From: Episyrphus balteatus
Taxonomy: Eukaryota; Arthropoda; Insecta; Diptera; Syrphidae
DNA length: 64,000 bases
Reading direction: 5' to 3'
Assembly (NCBI RefSeq): GCF_945859705.1
Contig: NC_079136.1
Span: 97,587,120 to 97,651,119, forward strand
Shown here piece after piece: positions 11,310-23,912 of this stretch. How positions within the stretch are numbered: the stretch's first letter is position 1; each line of letters opens with the position of its first letter. The position numbers were made by a program, and so were the translations under genes. The notes below the pieces were generated by a model that had not been told where the DNA came from, did not search any database, and saw only the letters and a program-made list of their open reading frames with translations.

Positions 11310-12243
11310 TGTTATCTATTACTTTCCACCTTCACACCTTTTTTGAATCTTTGTAAAAGCGTATTGTTCGTTTCGGCTTCTATATGAACAATAAAGTTAA
11401 CTACCTCGTTTAAAATTGTTTTCTTTTTGTAATTAAGTTCGCCCAACACTTTCAGTACACTGCTACATGCATAATCAATTTGAATATAAAGTCAACAAAG
11501 CAAACGTTTCATTAAAGATGTTTTGGCTTACATTATGTCTCATGAACTTCCTTCAAGAGAGGATATGATTTTCCGACGGGCGGAAATTATTACCAATGGA
11601 TCATTAGAGAGCTCACTGCTCACAAGTTACTACTCTTATCAGCTGAGCAACATCCTTATCCTTTGATTTTTATTATTAATCCAGGTGCAAGCGTACCCTT
11701 TATTTATATTAATCATGAATTTAAAAAAATGTACAAAAAAAGTCCTTTTAGTATGATTCATTTACGGCTATAAATAGTCTTTCTCTTCCATATTCCACAA
11801 GAGGTTATTATAAAGATGAAATACAAAAGGGTTTTAATATTGAGTTCTATCGAATAAACCAAAGAACACATCAAACTTAACAAGGACTCTTAATGACCAC
11901 AAAACAAAAGTCAAAGCCGTATCATTAACTCATTATCATCTATACCCGCATATAGCATAGGAAGCTAGCTATTGATAGACGTAGGTAAACATATATAGAC
12001 CATTAGACCTATATCTGTATCAGCTTGCCCCATTAGATGTGTGTTCTTTGTAGGTAGGTTCACATCGTTACGTCAAGATGATCAGTTTTTTTTTTTTTAA
12101 TTTATTGATTTTATAATTCAATCGGCTGTGTGTTCCATTAATTAAAAATTGAGAAAAAAATACAACATGTAAAACATCGCCAAAGGAGAGCAGCAGCAGC
12201 AACAGACAACACAATGACGACAACACACATCGGTGGTGTGTTC
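11310..12243. other. Intergenic, nothing recognised
   Basis: AT-rich DNA with no coding signal. A CAG/CAA-type low-complexity stretch (about 12188-12235) precedes the TATA box that follows. Confidence 0.4.
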
Positions 12244-12312
12244 TATAAAAAGGAAGAAGATTATTCCTTTCCGCCTTTTGGCCTTTCACATCATCACCGC
12301 TTCGACGTAAGT
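12244..12312 (+). promoter_or_regulatory. TATA box, possible leader exon and splice donor
   Basis: TATAAAA at 12244-12250 is followed about 35-40 bases later by the pyrimidine-rich TTTCACATCATC, and then by a consensus donor GTAAGTG at 12307. An AG acceptor at 12627-12628 lies after a long T-run, 15 bases before an ATG. Together these could make a short non-coding leader exon spliced to the open frame at 12644. The acceptor is not ideal (GAAG). Transcription is inferred, not seen. Confidence 0.3.
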
Positions 12313-12895
12313 GCCTTTCATGACGCAGGATTTATTAATAAATAATTATTTAGATTGAATATGGTACATAGATGGGTCGTATCAACTTGCATGTCTGTTT
12401 AACTGAGAGTTCTAATCTACGCAAACGGAAATAACTAAAGACTTTAGGACAATAATTTTCGAGACGCTTATAAGTATTGGAAAACTTCGGTTTTCAGGAT
12501 TGATTGTTCTGGCTGCAAATTCTAAATAGACTAATGCACCATTTAAAAACCCAACTTCGTAAATTATCCTTGCCAAGCTTCCATTTACCACTAATCTAAA
12601 TCATTTTTTTTTTTTTGTACAATTGAAGGCCTACAAATTAATAATGAAGTTAATGAGAGCTGGTGTTGCTCAAGGATCAAAACATGGACACTTTCTGAAC
12701 AACATTTTGTACTCCAATCAACCAACTACATGTGAGAGCGAGAAGCTGTTCTCTGCTGTCGATTCACTATCCACTCATGTACTGCAAATCCTTATCACCA
12801 CCGAAAGCTGCGCCAACAATCGAGACTCACATTCGGAAACTATGAATTCTACAACAAGTGGTGTAAACGGATCAACTCAACAAAATCGTGTCTTA

Positions 12896-14283
12896 TGTCG
12901 TTTTCTTTCACTCCACTGAGAGTACCCTTTTAGTACTTATTTTTGCACTTTTGAAGGTTTTGTGTTTTTTCACGCCACAGAAGAGTAAAAAAAAAATTAC
13001 TCCGGAGTAATTTTAGTACTACGGAGTACCCCGGATTTACTCGACATTTTTAGTCAGATTTACACCGATTTGCACACGGACTTGCACACACACTTATTTG
13101 ACATTTTAAAATTTTGTTTGAAAATTGAAAAATGCGAAAAGTTTTTCTTTCAAACTCTTTTGTTATTAACAAAAACAACCTTTATGAATATATATTTTTA
13201 CTGCATTATATTCCGCCAGATATATTTCTTCCATTTTTTCGTTAATTCTTCACTTTTTCCAAAATGAAATTGAAAACCGAATAAAAAAAATTTTCAGCCA
13301 GTGTTCTTCATCAATAAAAAAAAATCCTGTGCCATATAACAAAAAAATCCCATTTTTTTCTGCGTTGATGGGATATTTTTGTTTTACCATTATAAAATCA
13401 AACTAAGGGTGTGTGTAAATTAGGCTGAAAAAACCGATCAGAAGCATAATGAAAAATATACCAAAAGTAAAAAGCGCGAGACGCACATAAGAGCAAGGGA
13501 GAAATAAAGTTCGAAAAAAAGGATAGGAAGATTTTCTACCGTGAGTCTCCGGTAAAAAATTTTGTGACTCTTTTTGACGTTTCCCTTTGATCTTGTTCTT
13601 TTTTTTGCTGTTCTGCTTTATTTTATTTTGTCGGTTGCGGAATCTGCTTCGTCGGTTGTGTATTAATTGCGTGTATAGTAAGTAACGTTTTTAATTTATT
13701 CAAAAGTTTTCATAGACCCCATTGGAGTTGTTGTTTTTGTATATTTTGGTGTTTTTTTTTTTTGGAATTAAAATACATAGTCTGCTTCTACACGAAGACG
13801 TAGACGCACAAGATGCACATAAGAGCAAAGGAGAAATCGATCTTTCTCTCTCTCTTGTTCTTATGTGCATCTCGTGCGTCTTCGTCTTCCTGTAGAAGTT
13901 GTCATACGAAAACAAGAACAAAATAAAACCGAAGAAAATAACTGTCAAATTTGCGTCTTCAAAAAAATAATACGTTTAGAAGCGCGTGACGCACCGAAAC
14001 GAAAATCAAAAAGAAATTTGAAGAAGATTTCTGCGCCTTGCGTCTTCGTGTAGAAGCAGACTTATCAACGAAGGCTTATTATGTTCTTAATATTAATTTT
14101 TTTTTTTCAATTCATAAAATGTTTCCCTAGGCCTGTTATCACTATTTTTTTCAAGGAAATTATACATTTTTGCCTTGTCACACACACAATTACAAAAAAA
14201 AAATTACTCTCATTATGTTCTTTCACTCCAGAAAAAGGAGTAAAAATTTAGAGTACTCCTTAATATAGTCAAAGAAAACGACA
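12896..14283. mobile_element. MITE with TTA target duplication
   Basis: Terminal inverted repeat TGTCGTTTTCTTTSAC. The left end reads TGTCGTTTTCTTTCAC and the right end is the reverse complement of TGTCGTTTTCTTTGAC. It is flanked by TTA direct repeats (12893-12895 and 14284-14286). Just inside both ends are ACTCC/GGAGT motifs and AGAGTAC. There is no long open frame. The TTA duplication suggests a PIF/Harbinger-type transposase, although the ends do not start GG. It contains a second inverted-repeat element (13779-14062). Confidence 0.75.
13779..14062. mobile_element. Nested inverted-repeat element
   Basis: Starts AGTCTGCTTCTACACGAAGA and ends with its reverse complement, inside the larger MITE. 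An inner palindrome pairs CACATAAGAGCAA with TTGTTCTTATGTG, and GACGCAC motifs recur. A related ACGCACATAAGAGCAAGG motif also occurs at about 13480, so the host MITE holds a second partial copy. No target duplication is clear. Confidence 0.65.
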
Positions 14284-14373
14284 TTAGAGAAGATGAGGCA
14301 GTCGATCGGCTGCATAACGAGTAACAAGATTACCAGCCAAACGCGAAGTCAAGTATCAAGAAATCAGCTTTAA

Positions 14374-17300
14374 CGAAAGTTGTTAGGAAAAAAACGATTT
14401 TATATGAAAAAATGATTTTTTTTCTTCGCATATTATTTCGCAGCTTCTTTACTAAGTGTTCAATTCCAACAAATATAAGCTTAAAAGTTTTTTCTTATAA
14501 AGATATATATTTAATATATTATTTGATTTTGTATTCAAACGGCGCAATTAAAAAGAAAAACATATATATTTCAAAAATCTCTAAAAATTAAAATTTCTTC
14601 GATTTCTTCCTATATTTTGAGCGAGCCAAAGATATTAATTAAAATGAAAATTGTAAACGCAGGATTTATTTTTGATAAGTAATGCAACTTTAAAAAATTT
14701 TTACATTTGGAAATTCCATACTTTATCATTTTGACACACCCTAATGTACAGTACCTAAATACATTGTACATTTATGTATCGCAAAATTAATTGTATTTTT
14801 TTGTTGTGTTGTTTTACTGTGGGTCGAACTAAATTTTGGTTCATATACAAAATTCTCTCAAAATCAACAATATTTTGGAATTTTTTTTTATGGGAGCTAA
14901 AATTTAGTTCGAACTGGAACTGGGCTTAACTTTATTTAATTTATCGAGATGCATTTTTAAAAACAAACTTCAAATTCGTTAATTAATTTACAAAAAAATT
15001 ATTTCTTCAAAATAATACAGTCAAAAAAATTGCTGAAATCCTATTATGCAGTAATTTATTTACCAACACTATACCAAAGTTAAAAAAAAAAATCGTTTTG
15101 GAAAAAAGTTGATTAAAAAAAATAAATTTTGATTTATATTAAAAGTAGGTACCAATGTACCTTCCTATGTAAAAGCGTTTATATACGAAATTTGGTTAAA
15201 ATTGATATAGTTGTTTTGTTGGGGACAAAGACAGAAGTGCTGTGGGATGTACAAGGTACCATTAATAATGATATTCAAAAAAAAATGTTCAATACAAAAT
15301 TAACCTTGCCCAAAAACTAGCACTTCATTATTTTCACCAAAATCATTTTTGAGAAAATTAGTATTTTTTTTAAATATTTTTGTAGTTAAAATTGGGATTT
15401 TTATCAAAATTAATTATGACTATTTTAATAGTTCACACACATGAAGTTTTCTATAATAATAAAAAAAAAAACAACATGAATCTAATAGCGACTATGACAA
15501 TATCCCCTCGTGATTGCTTAAATAAATTTACATTTAAGCAAGCTTCGTTCAACAATATTCGATTTTAAAATACATAACTTAAGCAAAAATGCATCTATTC
15601 TTTACTTTTGCAACCACAAATCGCAGGTAACATGAGTTCCAAAAATCAAATCAGACTGAAACCACCTTTTTTCCTTCTACAGGTCTGGGGTCCTTTCGAT
15701 TGTGATCTAGTTTTTTTTGGTTCTTTTTATTATTATTTTTATATTCGAATTTTAATACAACGATGGATAAAAGTATTGAAATAGTTTTTTTTTTTTTGAA
15801 ATCCAAAACATGTCCTTTTTTATAATATCGCAAGTTAAAATAAAGAAAACATAATCATTATTGGAGATCACTCTCCTTTGAACAGTCCAAAACAAGCTGT
15901 GTGCTGCCTCTTGACCCTTTTTCTCGGCCAAAGGACAGATGCCAGATAAACACATAGCACCCTTTTGTATCCGGGGTGTGTTTTTTTTTTTCTTCCTAAT
16001 GATACACACACCAGGTGGTTTATTCGTAAAAAAAAATGCAACCCAACCAAGATGTGTGTATGGGGGGACAACCTACTATAATGTACATGCATGTGGTGGT
16101 GATGGACCAATCCCATTCCCAGTCCCATGGGGGTAGTTAAATTAAAAACAAAACACACGAGGAGCTCAGTTTTACATCACACACACAAAAAAAAAACTGT
16201 AAGACTTCTTAAAAACGTTGCAAGTTTGAATACACTTGAATGATGAGGCTCATTGAGGAGAACAACAACGGATGCTGTATTAATGACGTCAATATGAATC
16301 CTTTGACCGATGCATTACGTAATGGTCGGCGGTTTATAAGTTACGTGTTTTTGTTTCCCCACAACTGATTACGACAAAGGCACTATGCTTGAGTTCTTAA
16401 GTGGAGAATTATTTTTATTTTAAGCCCCAAGTGACACCATCGATCTACAAGCTACAGCCACGAACGACCAACAACGGGGGGTTTTCGATTCTAAAATAAG
16501 ATTAAATGACATTACGTTCTTCTTGACATTTAATGGTGATAAGAAATCTTTTGAATGGGTAGGCAATTGGATATAGTTTGTGCGTTCAAGGAATTAAATT
16601 ATCGTCTCCCTATTTTTATACACTAAAAGGTGTTGAGAAGATTGCTTCAATATTGTATGTCTTTAAAGTAGTAACAATAGGATTTAAGAAGAAAAAAACT
16701 GGCCTAGTGGGAGCACACTATTTTTTTTTACAAAACAAAAACAACATCTTTTTGTTTTATTGTTAAATGCAACCGGTTGTTAGACATTGAACTGACCCTA
16801 CTTTGCACTCAATTAGGACTGGAAAAGCCAGCATTTTATTGGCCAATTGGTTTAGGATTACGCTTTTCACGAGACATGGAATGTGCCTTGGGCTAAGGGT
16901 CCACTCAAAAGCAGTATTATTATGAAATCAAAGAGCGTTATAAGCCAGTGAATTGGAAGTTCATTCTTTTGTTTTGATCTTCGCCCACCACATTTATTTT
17001 TATTTTTTATTATTTTTTTTTTATTTCTGTTGAAGATGTGAACATCTTGTCGTCTTCAAAGATACGCGTGTGTGTTGTTAGAGTTGGGAAACACGCTTGA
17101 AATTTTTCAAATTGGTTCTTAGCCATTTTTATTGAGTGGAAATATTTTCATCTAATTTAGTGATATTGTAGATGAAAAGACTGTTGATGGCTCAATAACA
17201 TATATCTGCGGTGTCTTAAAAAATAGAGAAGAACGAATTGAATGGTTTGCTATGGATTTTTGTGTCTTTTTTGGATTCTGGTCTTTTAAAGTAGGTGTAA

Positions 17301-17851
17301 ATTAAACAATTTAGAGTACAATTTGGATGACTTGCGTGGGAAATTAAAGGGTTATTTTATTTGACATTTAGAAGATCTGGTAAGAGTGATAAATACCTAT
17401 TTAGTAAAGATAGTGAAACTATTAATATTATTCATTTAGTAGTTAAATTATAATACGAATAGAAAAAAATATCACCAGAAGTTAACCTTTAGGTATGGAT
17501 TATTGAATTTCGAATAGTTTATAAATGTGCATAAAAGATTTAAATAGGTACTTAAAGTTTGCATACATTTATATCTACTGGAGAAAATATCTATGTATTT
17601 AGGTGAAAGTTTTATTGGAGTTTAAAACTAGAGAATAAATTCACTAAAGACTGCATTGTATTACACCAAACTTAAGTAACATTTAAATATTTCTCTGTAA
17701 CATACTGATAGAAGATGTTTTTCAAACAGTTAAATCATAACTTTAATCATGCATAGTTTTGTTAACAAATAGGTACCAAAATACTCACTAAAACGTCAAA
17801 GTAAAAATTCTAAATTAAATGGCCTGATGATAAATGTTGGAACACCTACAT
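14374..17851. other. Intergenic, AT-rich with scattered short inverted repeats
   Basis: Mostly A/T-rich. A small inverted repeat has 14-base arms TCGAACTAAATTTT and its complement (14824-14912). Around 15850-16150 and 16230-16480 composition is more balanced, with a TGACGTCA palindrome near 16284 and CATTACGTAATG near 16311. These could be regulatory but nothing else supports it. No gene is recognised. Confidence 0.4.
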
Positions 17852-18808
17852 CAGGCCTGTCAAACTCAATGATTTCGAGGGGCCGAAACAGCGAGATCAA
17901 ATTTTTTATGGGCCGCAGAAAAAGTAAAACTAGAATTTGTATAAAATAAATAAAAAAAAAAAAAAACAAAAATCAGGAAGAAAGATAACATTAATTTTTT
18001 CCATTTACCATTTTTTTCTCAGACGCAGGTAAATAAGGCTGCATCTTATAGGTAGCTCATTACTCTTAATTACCGAAGTAACTGCTCGCATCTACAGGTA
18101 CCTATTGTGAAATTCACAAACGGTTTTATATGGTAGTTTTATACAAAAATCGGGGTTCGGCACACCAACTTGAACGAATTTTGAACTTATTACGGAGTCA
18201 CACTAGAAATCGCTTGCCTCCATTTCCATATGATTCAGCATTAATTTTATGTTTATGGAAAAAAATCGAAGAAAATCAATAGAACTTGTCTTTCAAAGAC
18301 AGAAACAAGCCTTTTTCATATTCAATTTTAAAGTTTAGATTTTTTTGCGGAGTATTTTTGATGCGGCTGACCGACGGACGATGCAAATTTACCTAAATTT
18401 GACATATTGCGTGTAGGAAAGTGCGTCAAATCCTTGTTTCTTTTCTGATATCCCAAAGAGCTAAGTTGCATTTGAATGCCTTAACTTGGTCACATATTCG
18501 TTATTATTATGAATTTTCTTTGCATTTTTAAGTTTAACTAAGATAAATGTTTTGCTACATCTAGGTATGATGAATTTTAAACTCTGCAACTATTCTAGAT
18601 AACAGAACATGTTGGTGTGATGATTTGTATCATTTCCCAAGGTAATGGTAATATTTATTTGTTGGTAAGAAAAAAAAAGAAGATGCATGTGTGTCGAAAG
18701 CTGTGTCAAAAACTAAATTATAAACTTAAACTCAAATTGTGGACAGGGCCTCAAAGTCATTCGTTGTGGGCCGCATGCGGTCCGCAGGCCGCAAGTTTGA
18801 CATGCCTG
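17852..18808. mobile_element. hAT-type MITE with perfect 8-bp target duplication
   Basis: Ends are CAGGCCTGTCAAACT and AGTTTGACATGCCTG (one mismatch). The element is bracketed by the identical 8-bp repeat ACCTACAT (17844-17851 and 18809-18816). An 8-bp duplication with CAG-starting ends defines hAT-superfamily transposons. The subterminal GGGCCGCA / GGCCGCAAG motifs are typical of a widespread hAT subgroup. No transposase frame is present. Confidence 0.88.
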
Positions 18809-18816
18809 ACCTACAT

Positions 18817-19483
18817 TATCTACGTTCTATTAACTTATATTGAATGTATTATTTAATGCTTTAATTTTTGACAAACAGGAAACCCGGTATAATAAGTAAT
18901 AGTAAGAAAGAGTAGAAAAGCGTTCTTTTTCTAACAGCCCTCGATGTTTGTAGAAAATTAACAGCTGCAAGCACAGCGATTTGTTTCAAGCCTAATTGGA
19001 CAGCCGATAATATTGGCATTTTGTAATTTTGAATTATTTCAATTAACACCCAGCTACATTTTGACTATACTGTCCCTGAAAACAGTTTGGAAAACAATTT
19101 CAAACATCCAAAATTAGGCTGTGGCCGCAAAACAAATCTAACCAGTTTTTAAGCAAAGATTAATCCAACACCGACATTTAAAGTTTATTCCTCTTCATTA
19201 TAAGGAAGATCTAAATGGTTTGACGTGTGCGAAGATTCTTCAGATTCATGTGACATCACAATAGGCATGCACAAGCATATGTCTCTACCAAAGAAGAAGA
19301 TGACTTCGATAAAGAAAGCTTCTATACCTAGTATTTCCTTGCAAAATTTATACTAGAAGAACGATGCACAATGGAGAAAAATAACCCAAAAACTTGCAAT
19401 ATTTCAAAAAACCAAATTGAGTTTTTTTTTTAGTTTTTCAAACCCTTTCGTTTCTTCACAATACATTTTTATTAAATGCCGAT
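18817..19483. other. Intergenic, nothing recognised
   Basis: AT-rich, no supported features. Confidence 0.4.
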
Positions 19484-19633
19484 TTTTCACGAGTCGATTT
19501 TAGCAGCACAATATGTCACACGGCTAAAGTCAATTTTAGTCACTTGGCACCTTTAGTCACCTAAGTCTTACGTTCAGGCAAGTCGACTTATGCCGAAAAG
19601 CTTCGCCGCACGGCAAAAATCGAGTCGTGAAAA
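19484..19633. repeat. Small inverted-repeat element
   Basis: TTTTCACGAGTCGATTTT at the left end pairs with AAAATCGAGTCGTGAAAA at the right with one mismatch, giving a 150-bp MITE-sized unit. No clear target duplication. Confidence 0.5.
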
Positions 19634-19639
19634 TTCGAC

Positions 19640-20009
19640 ATGAGTTTTTTTTGCAAAACATTAGCCTATCTTCTCCTTAGTTTTGGTCGTCAGAAATGTG
19701 TGATACAGTTGGGAGATTACAATTCAAAGTTTGACAGTGAAGATGCGTTAAACCAGAGCCTGTTTGATTGGCGAAATATGAGCCAGTCAATTCATTTACA
19801 AAAGTCATTAGAGATAGTTTTTACTGAAGCGTGTTCATATCAATGAGGCTATTAAGACCACAAAAAGAAATTTCAAAGTTGTAAACCAAAGAGTCAGTCA
19901 TCGCAAAATCAACGCTTGCAAATGGACGCAAAAGACCATTAAACTGCTGTTGAAAAAATACTACGATTGGAAGAATATACAACGAAATAATATTGGCTGG
20001 GCTCTGTAA
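19640..20009 (+). pseudogene. Frameshifted protein remnant, Myb/SANT-like at its end
   Basis: Two overlapping plus-strand frames. The first, 19640-19846, contains CVIQLGDYNSKFDSEDALN. The second, 19818-20009, contains KRVHINEAIKTTKRNFKVV, then NACKWTQKTIKLLLKKYYDW. The KWT..TIKLLL..Y pattern resembles the start of a Myb/SANT-like DNA-binding domain, as in many insect transposon-linked and host proteins. A frameshift near 19820-19840 would join them, and the second frame stops after GWAL. This is an inference from a short stretch; it may be a decayed transposon accessory gene. Confidence 0.3.
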
Positions 20010-22719
20010 GATTCGTAAAATAAATTATAAAAATGAAGAGAATAATTTAAAATCACAAATTTGTTCTTGGCTTCATTCAGTTTTTTAAGTCGAAAAAAAA
20101 AAAAACTAAATTATAACTATAAATATTGTTGATGCTGTTAAAGAACCATTGCATGGTTTATTTTCATACATGGATATTAAGGTTAAGAACACAATACGTC
20201 TATGAAAATTATACTACAACTTTCCTTTAAACTTGAAGGACAATCTATATATATTTGTACCTATGTATAACAAAAATTAAAAACATTGATATCACCTTTA
20301 AAAGGATCTGAGTCAGGGTTACCATCATTATTTTTCGTCAAAAAATTTGTTCATTCCGTAATTAAAAATAGTAATGACAAGTAAATAATGAAAAAGCTTT
20401 TTATTCAAAATTGTAGGTATTCACTTTTCCACAGCTACCCATATCCTTATTCTAGTTTTCTTCACACGAAAGAAAAACTTGTTAAGTTATAACTTGCGCT
20501 TTTAATCAACGATGAAATGAAAAATCATCCAGAACCAGTTGATAGCATCAACTTTACTCAACTTAAAAATAATATTTCACTTTTTTTTTATAGTTCCTGT
20601 TGATTAATAACAAAAATTAACCCGTCTACGTTTATTACACACATACATCCATAAAAAAATGTTATAACTCAAATTAGATACGGAAAATCTATCGTCAACA
20701 ATACACCGACCGACCGCCAGTAAAGTGCATCACACACTTGTTTTCAAAGCCCACCCGCCAGCCCAGCAATGCCTCAAGTATGCTCAATGATGCACACCAC
20801 CACCGTGATGGCAACAATTGCATTGCCACTCCAACCCTACCCTAGATAGGTATTTCACTCTTCTTGGCATCTTCTGCTCGTTTATTAGTTCAAGGTGTGC
20901 CACATACAGAGCTTGTTGCTAAAAAAAAAACAAAACAAAATATAAATGAAACATTTAGTCATGGAGAGGGTAGGGCGGAGACCCAAGTCTATATAGGAAG
21001 ATAGTTGGATGTGGCCCATGAAACAAAGAGAGCTTCCAGCCACTAAAATAGTTAAATGAGTATATTGTTGGAGTAGTGGAAGTGAAGTGCATGTGGGTAC
21101 ACTGTCTGCTGCATTGACTCGACCGTTTTATCCGGCGAGACATTAAGCAGTCAACCACTTTCCAGTTTATCAAAGTATAAGCCACCGAGATAGTGAGATG
21201 TATGTAGATACTTTGCAAAAAGTTTCCGTCCTCCCACAGCCACCAACTTTTTCTCCATCACATCATATCCACCAAACTTGGGGTGTATCGATTCTCTGAA
21301 ACTGAGGTGTTCGTACAGATAGTTAACCCAATTGGGATGGGATGCACATCGTTGTTGGATGCACTTGGTTTGGTGAGCTAATCGTTTCATTTGGACAAAT
21401 GATTCATATAGTTAATCGGTGGTGAGGCGCGGTGAGGTGGTGGTGGAGACGACGCGACGTCGTCGTGTATTTATGTTCTCTCCCCTACTATGTTGCTGCA
21501 TCTTCGTAAAAATATAATAATTGCAAGTGCTTTTTGAACGGATGGGTTGGGGCTTGGTGGGAAATTTTTGCATCATGACAGTAAATATGAATTTGACAAA
21601 ACAATAAACTTTACTTAGGCGTCTGCGTCAATGCTTTCAAATGTCAACCGCATTATGCATCGATTGCGACGATCAATGTAGATAGATTCTGGGTTATGAA
21701 GGCGAACGCCTTTACGTATACGTACTTAAATACAAAATTTGAATACTGGGGAAGTTTATTTGAGAAGTGATTTGTAGAACGCGATAGAAATTTTTGAAGA
21801 TTTCAATCGACATTGTTCGAATAATAAATAAGAAGCTAACATTTAATGATCAAAAGAATGCATCACTGCACCTCTCTTTGGAACTGAACATAAAACAAGA
21901 ACTGAACCTTAATGCCTTGAATGTTTACTTGATTAAATCTTGGATACCATCTGTATTACCAAAGACAGTTAAAAATACGATGACTAGTAACAAAAATATT
22001 CTAAGATGTTTTTTTCTAAGAAACAATGGAAAGCATACCTACTCCAAGAGATGTATCATCTTGGTTTTGAGTTTATTACATCAAGAATTATTAAATAAAC
22101 TGAAATTATTTACAACTCTTCTCCATCCAAAAAATGATCTTCCATTCAGGAAATGTCTATAAAATCTTTTGATTTGTTGCTCCATGATAAAAAAAACCGT
22201 TAAGACTTTTATTGAAATAGTTAAGATTTGAATCAATCTTAGTTTTAACTTATTATTCTAACCGATTTTAATAAAAGCTATCATGATCATGAAAATTGCA
22301 AAGCTCCAAGGTAAGTTTTCTTGGTTTAAATACGTTAAAATAAAATTTAAACAAAAGTATGAAAAAAAGTACGTATACACCACAGTGAACATTTTTTTTA
22401 ACGTTAATATAAGTAGCTTAACATATGCAAATTTTTTAAGTATGCAACCATCTGTTCATGTAGGATTGATTACAAGATTTAGATGATCTTGATTCTAGAC
22501 AAAAACATTTGTTTTAAAATATGTAAGTTGAAAAAAAGTAAACAATTTTTGTGTGTGTGATTCGTAGAACATGTATAATTTACTAATTTAAGGTAACGTT
22601 CTATTCCAGGATGGATATCCAGGAACGTATACGTAAACTTCTTGGGAGGGATCCAATAAATACGAATTGTTTAAAAAAAACGCAAAAAGATTCAGAAGAC
22701 CGGTTGGGGTCAATTTCTG
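20010..22719. other. Intergenic; balanced-composition block at 20.7-21.5 kb
   Basis: Around 20,690-21,480 the sequence is less AT-rich and locally purine- or GT-rich (for example a GACGACGCGACGTCGTCGTG palindromic stretch near 21,448). No open frame there has a recognisable protein. It could be a regulatory region in the 3' flank of Delta. The rest is AT-rich with a long but featureless open frame (about 21794-22162). Confidence 0.35.
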
Positions 22720-23085
22720 CAGGGATCGAAATTCTTTTTTCAAAATTCTCCTTTTCAAAATGATTTTAATGTTGAATGTTTTCAAAAAATAATTAAAAAT
22801 ATATGAATTTATCAAATAAATATTAAATATTCAAAAAAAAAAAGTGGATAAGAAAAGGAATATTTTGTATCACACAACCTCGAATCTAATCACTTTTCAA
22901 CGGTATAATGCATTTTCAAAAAAATATTCACGACAGATACAAATCACAGTTTGGAAAGAACTTAAATACTTAATGAATTTTGAGATACAAAATAGAAAAA
23001 AAAGCAGAATTTTAAGGAACAGAATTTTCTTGAAAAAAAAGAGAATTTTGAAAACCAGGATTTTGAAGTCAGAATTTTGCTCCCT
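22720..23085. repeat. Possible decayed inverted-repeat element
   Basis: AGGGATCGAAATTC at the left and GAATTTTGCTCCCT at the right are inverted copies with two mismatches. The interior has many GAATTTT-type subrepeats. No convincing target duplication, so boundaries are tentative. Confidence 0.3.
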
Positions 23086-23904
23086 CAATACACCAAAGCA
23101 GTAAAATTATTTTCTATTAAAAAAATGTGTTTATTTAAGATGTGTTTATTTTAGATTTTTTAGTCGTTGGCGTACAAAACTACAAAATCCATAAATTGAT
23201 AAGAAACCATACACTAATAGACATTGATTGTCTTAAAGAGCTGAACACAATGCGTCGCTCGTCGCTCAGCGACTAAAATGACAGCTGTCAAAAATGTGAA
23301 ATTTTTATGGAAGTCGCTCATCGGCAACAGAATGCAGTGGCTCATTGCTCAGCGATTCGCTCAAAGTTGAACTTTTTTCAACCTCGTCGTGTAATCTGAT
23401 ACTAAAGATTCAGTGCAGTTGATTTGACAAGTTGGTGATTAAATGGTTTGTGTCTGGCAGTTGTGCTTAAAACTATAAAAAAAAAAACATGTTGAATTTT
23501 TTTTTTTCCAGAAATTAGTCCAAGGTCCCAGGCCGCAGAATTTTCCTTTTTAGTCGAAGGGAAAGTTTTGAAACCTCAAAATCATTGTCATATTTATATC
23601 ATTGAATATTGTTTAAATAACTGTCTCACAACAATTACTACCTTTTTGTATATTTGTATCAAAAACTTATCACGTCACTGAATCAATATGACGTTTAAAT
23701 GTCCTGATCGATGGCGCTTGCACAAGCTCTATTTAAGGAGTGGCGCTTTCCACAATCCTCACAATCCACATAACCGAAAGAAGCAACCACAATTCGCAAA
23801 CGCGCATCGCAGTGTGAATTTCCAATTAATACGACACATATCATGTCGCATTGCCGAGACCATTTTATACTTGCCCAGTTAAGATAGGTATATAACGTAT
23901 ATAG
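23086..23904. other. Intergenic; direct CGCTC/GCTCA motif cluster
   Basis: Contains a palindrome-rich patch around 23250-23380 (GTCGCTCGTCGCTCAGCGAC) that may be a small unclassified repeat. From 23690 composition becomes more balanced. Confidence 0.35.
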
Positions 23905-23912
23905 TATAAAAG
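23905..23912 (+). promoter_or_regulatory. TATA box candidate
   Basis: TATAAAAG, a strong match to the metazoan TATA consensus, lies 266 bp upstream of the ATG of the small open frame at 24171. A CATTCAAACC stretch about 15-25 bases downstream might hold a start site. No initiator consensus is convincing. Confidence 0.3.

Larger units (their letters stand above)
12644..14373 (+). pseudogene. 112-codon open frame split by a MITE
   Basis: The frame starts at ATG 12644 (MKLMRAGVAQG) and runs 84 codons to TTA at 12893-12895, where a 1388-bp element is inserted. Removing 12896-14283 and one copy of the TTA target duplication lets the same frame continue from 14287 (EKMRQSIGC) for 28 codons to TAA at 14371-14373. 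As it stands, the element supplies eight foreign codons and a stop at 12920-12922. The combined 112-residue product is Ser/Thr/Asn-rich, and I see no domain, signal peptide or membrane segment. The uninterrupted continuation suggests, but does not prove, that the frame was once under coding constraint. It could instead be a chance open frame in less AT-rich DNA, or part of an older repeat. Confidence 0.4.

Noticed and set aside
21794..22162. 122-codon plus-strand open frame
   Set aside because: AT-rich composition with Lys, Leu, Asn and Ile dominance, no domain, no promoter or signal. Consistent with a chance frame.
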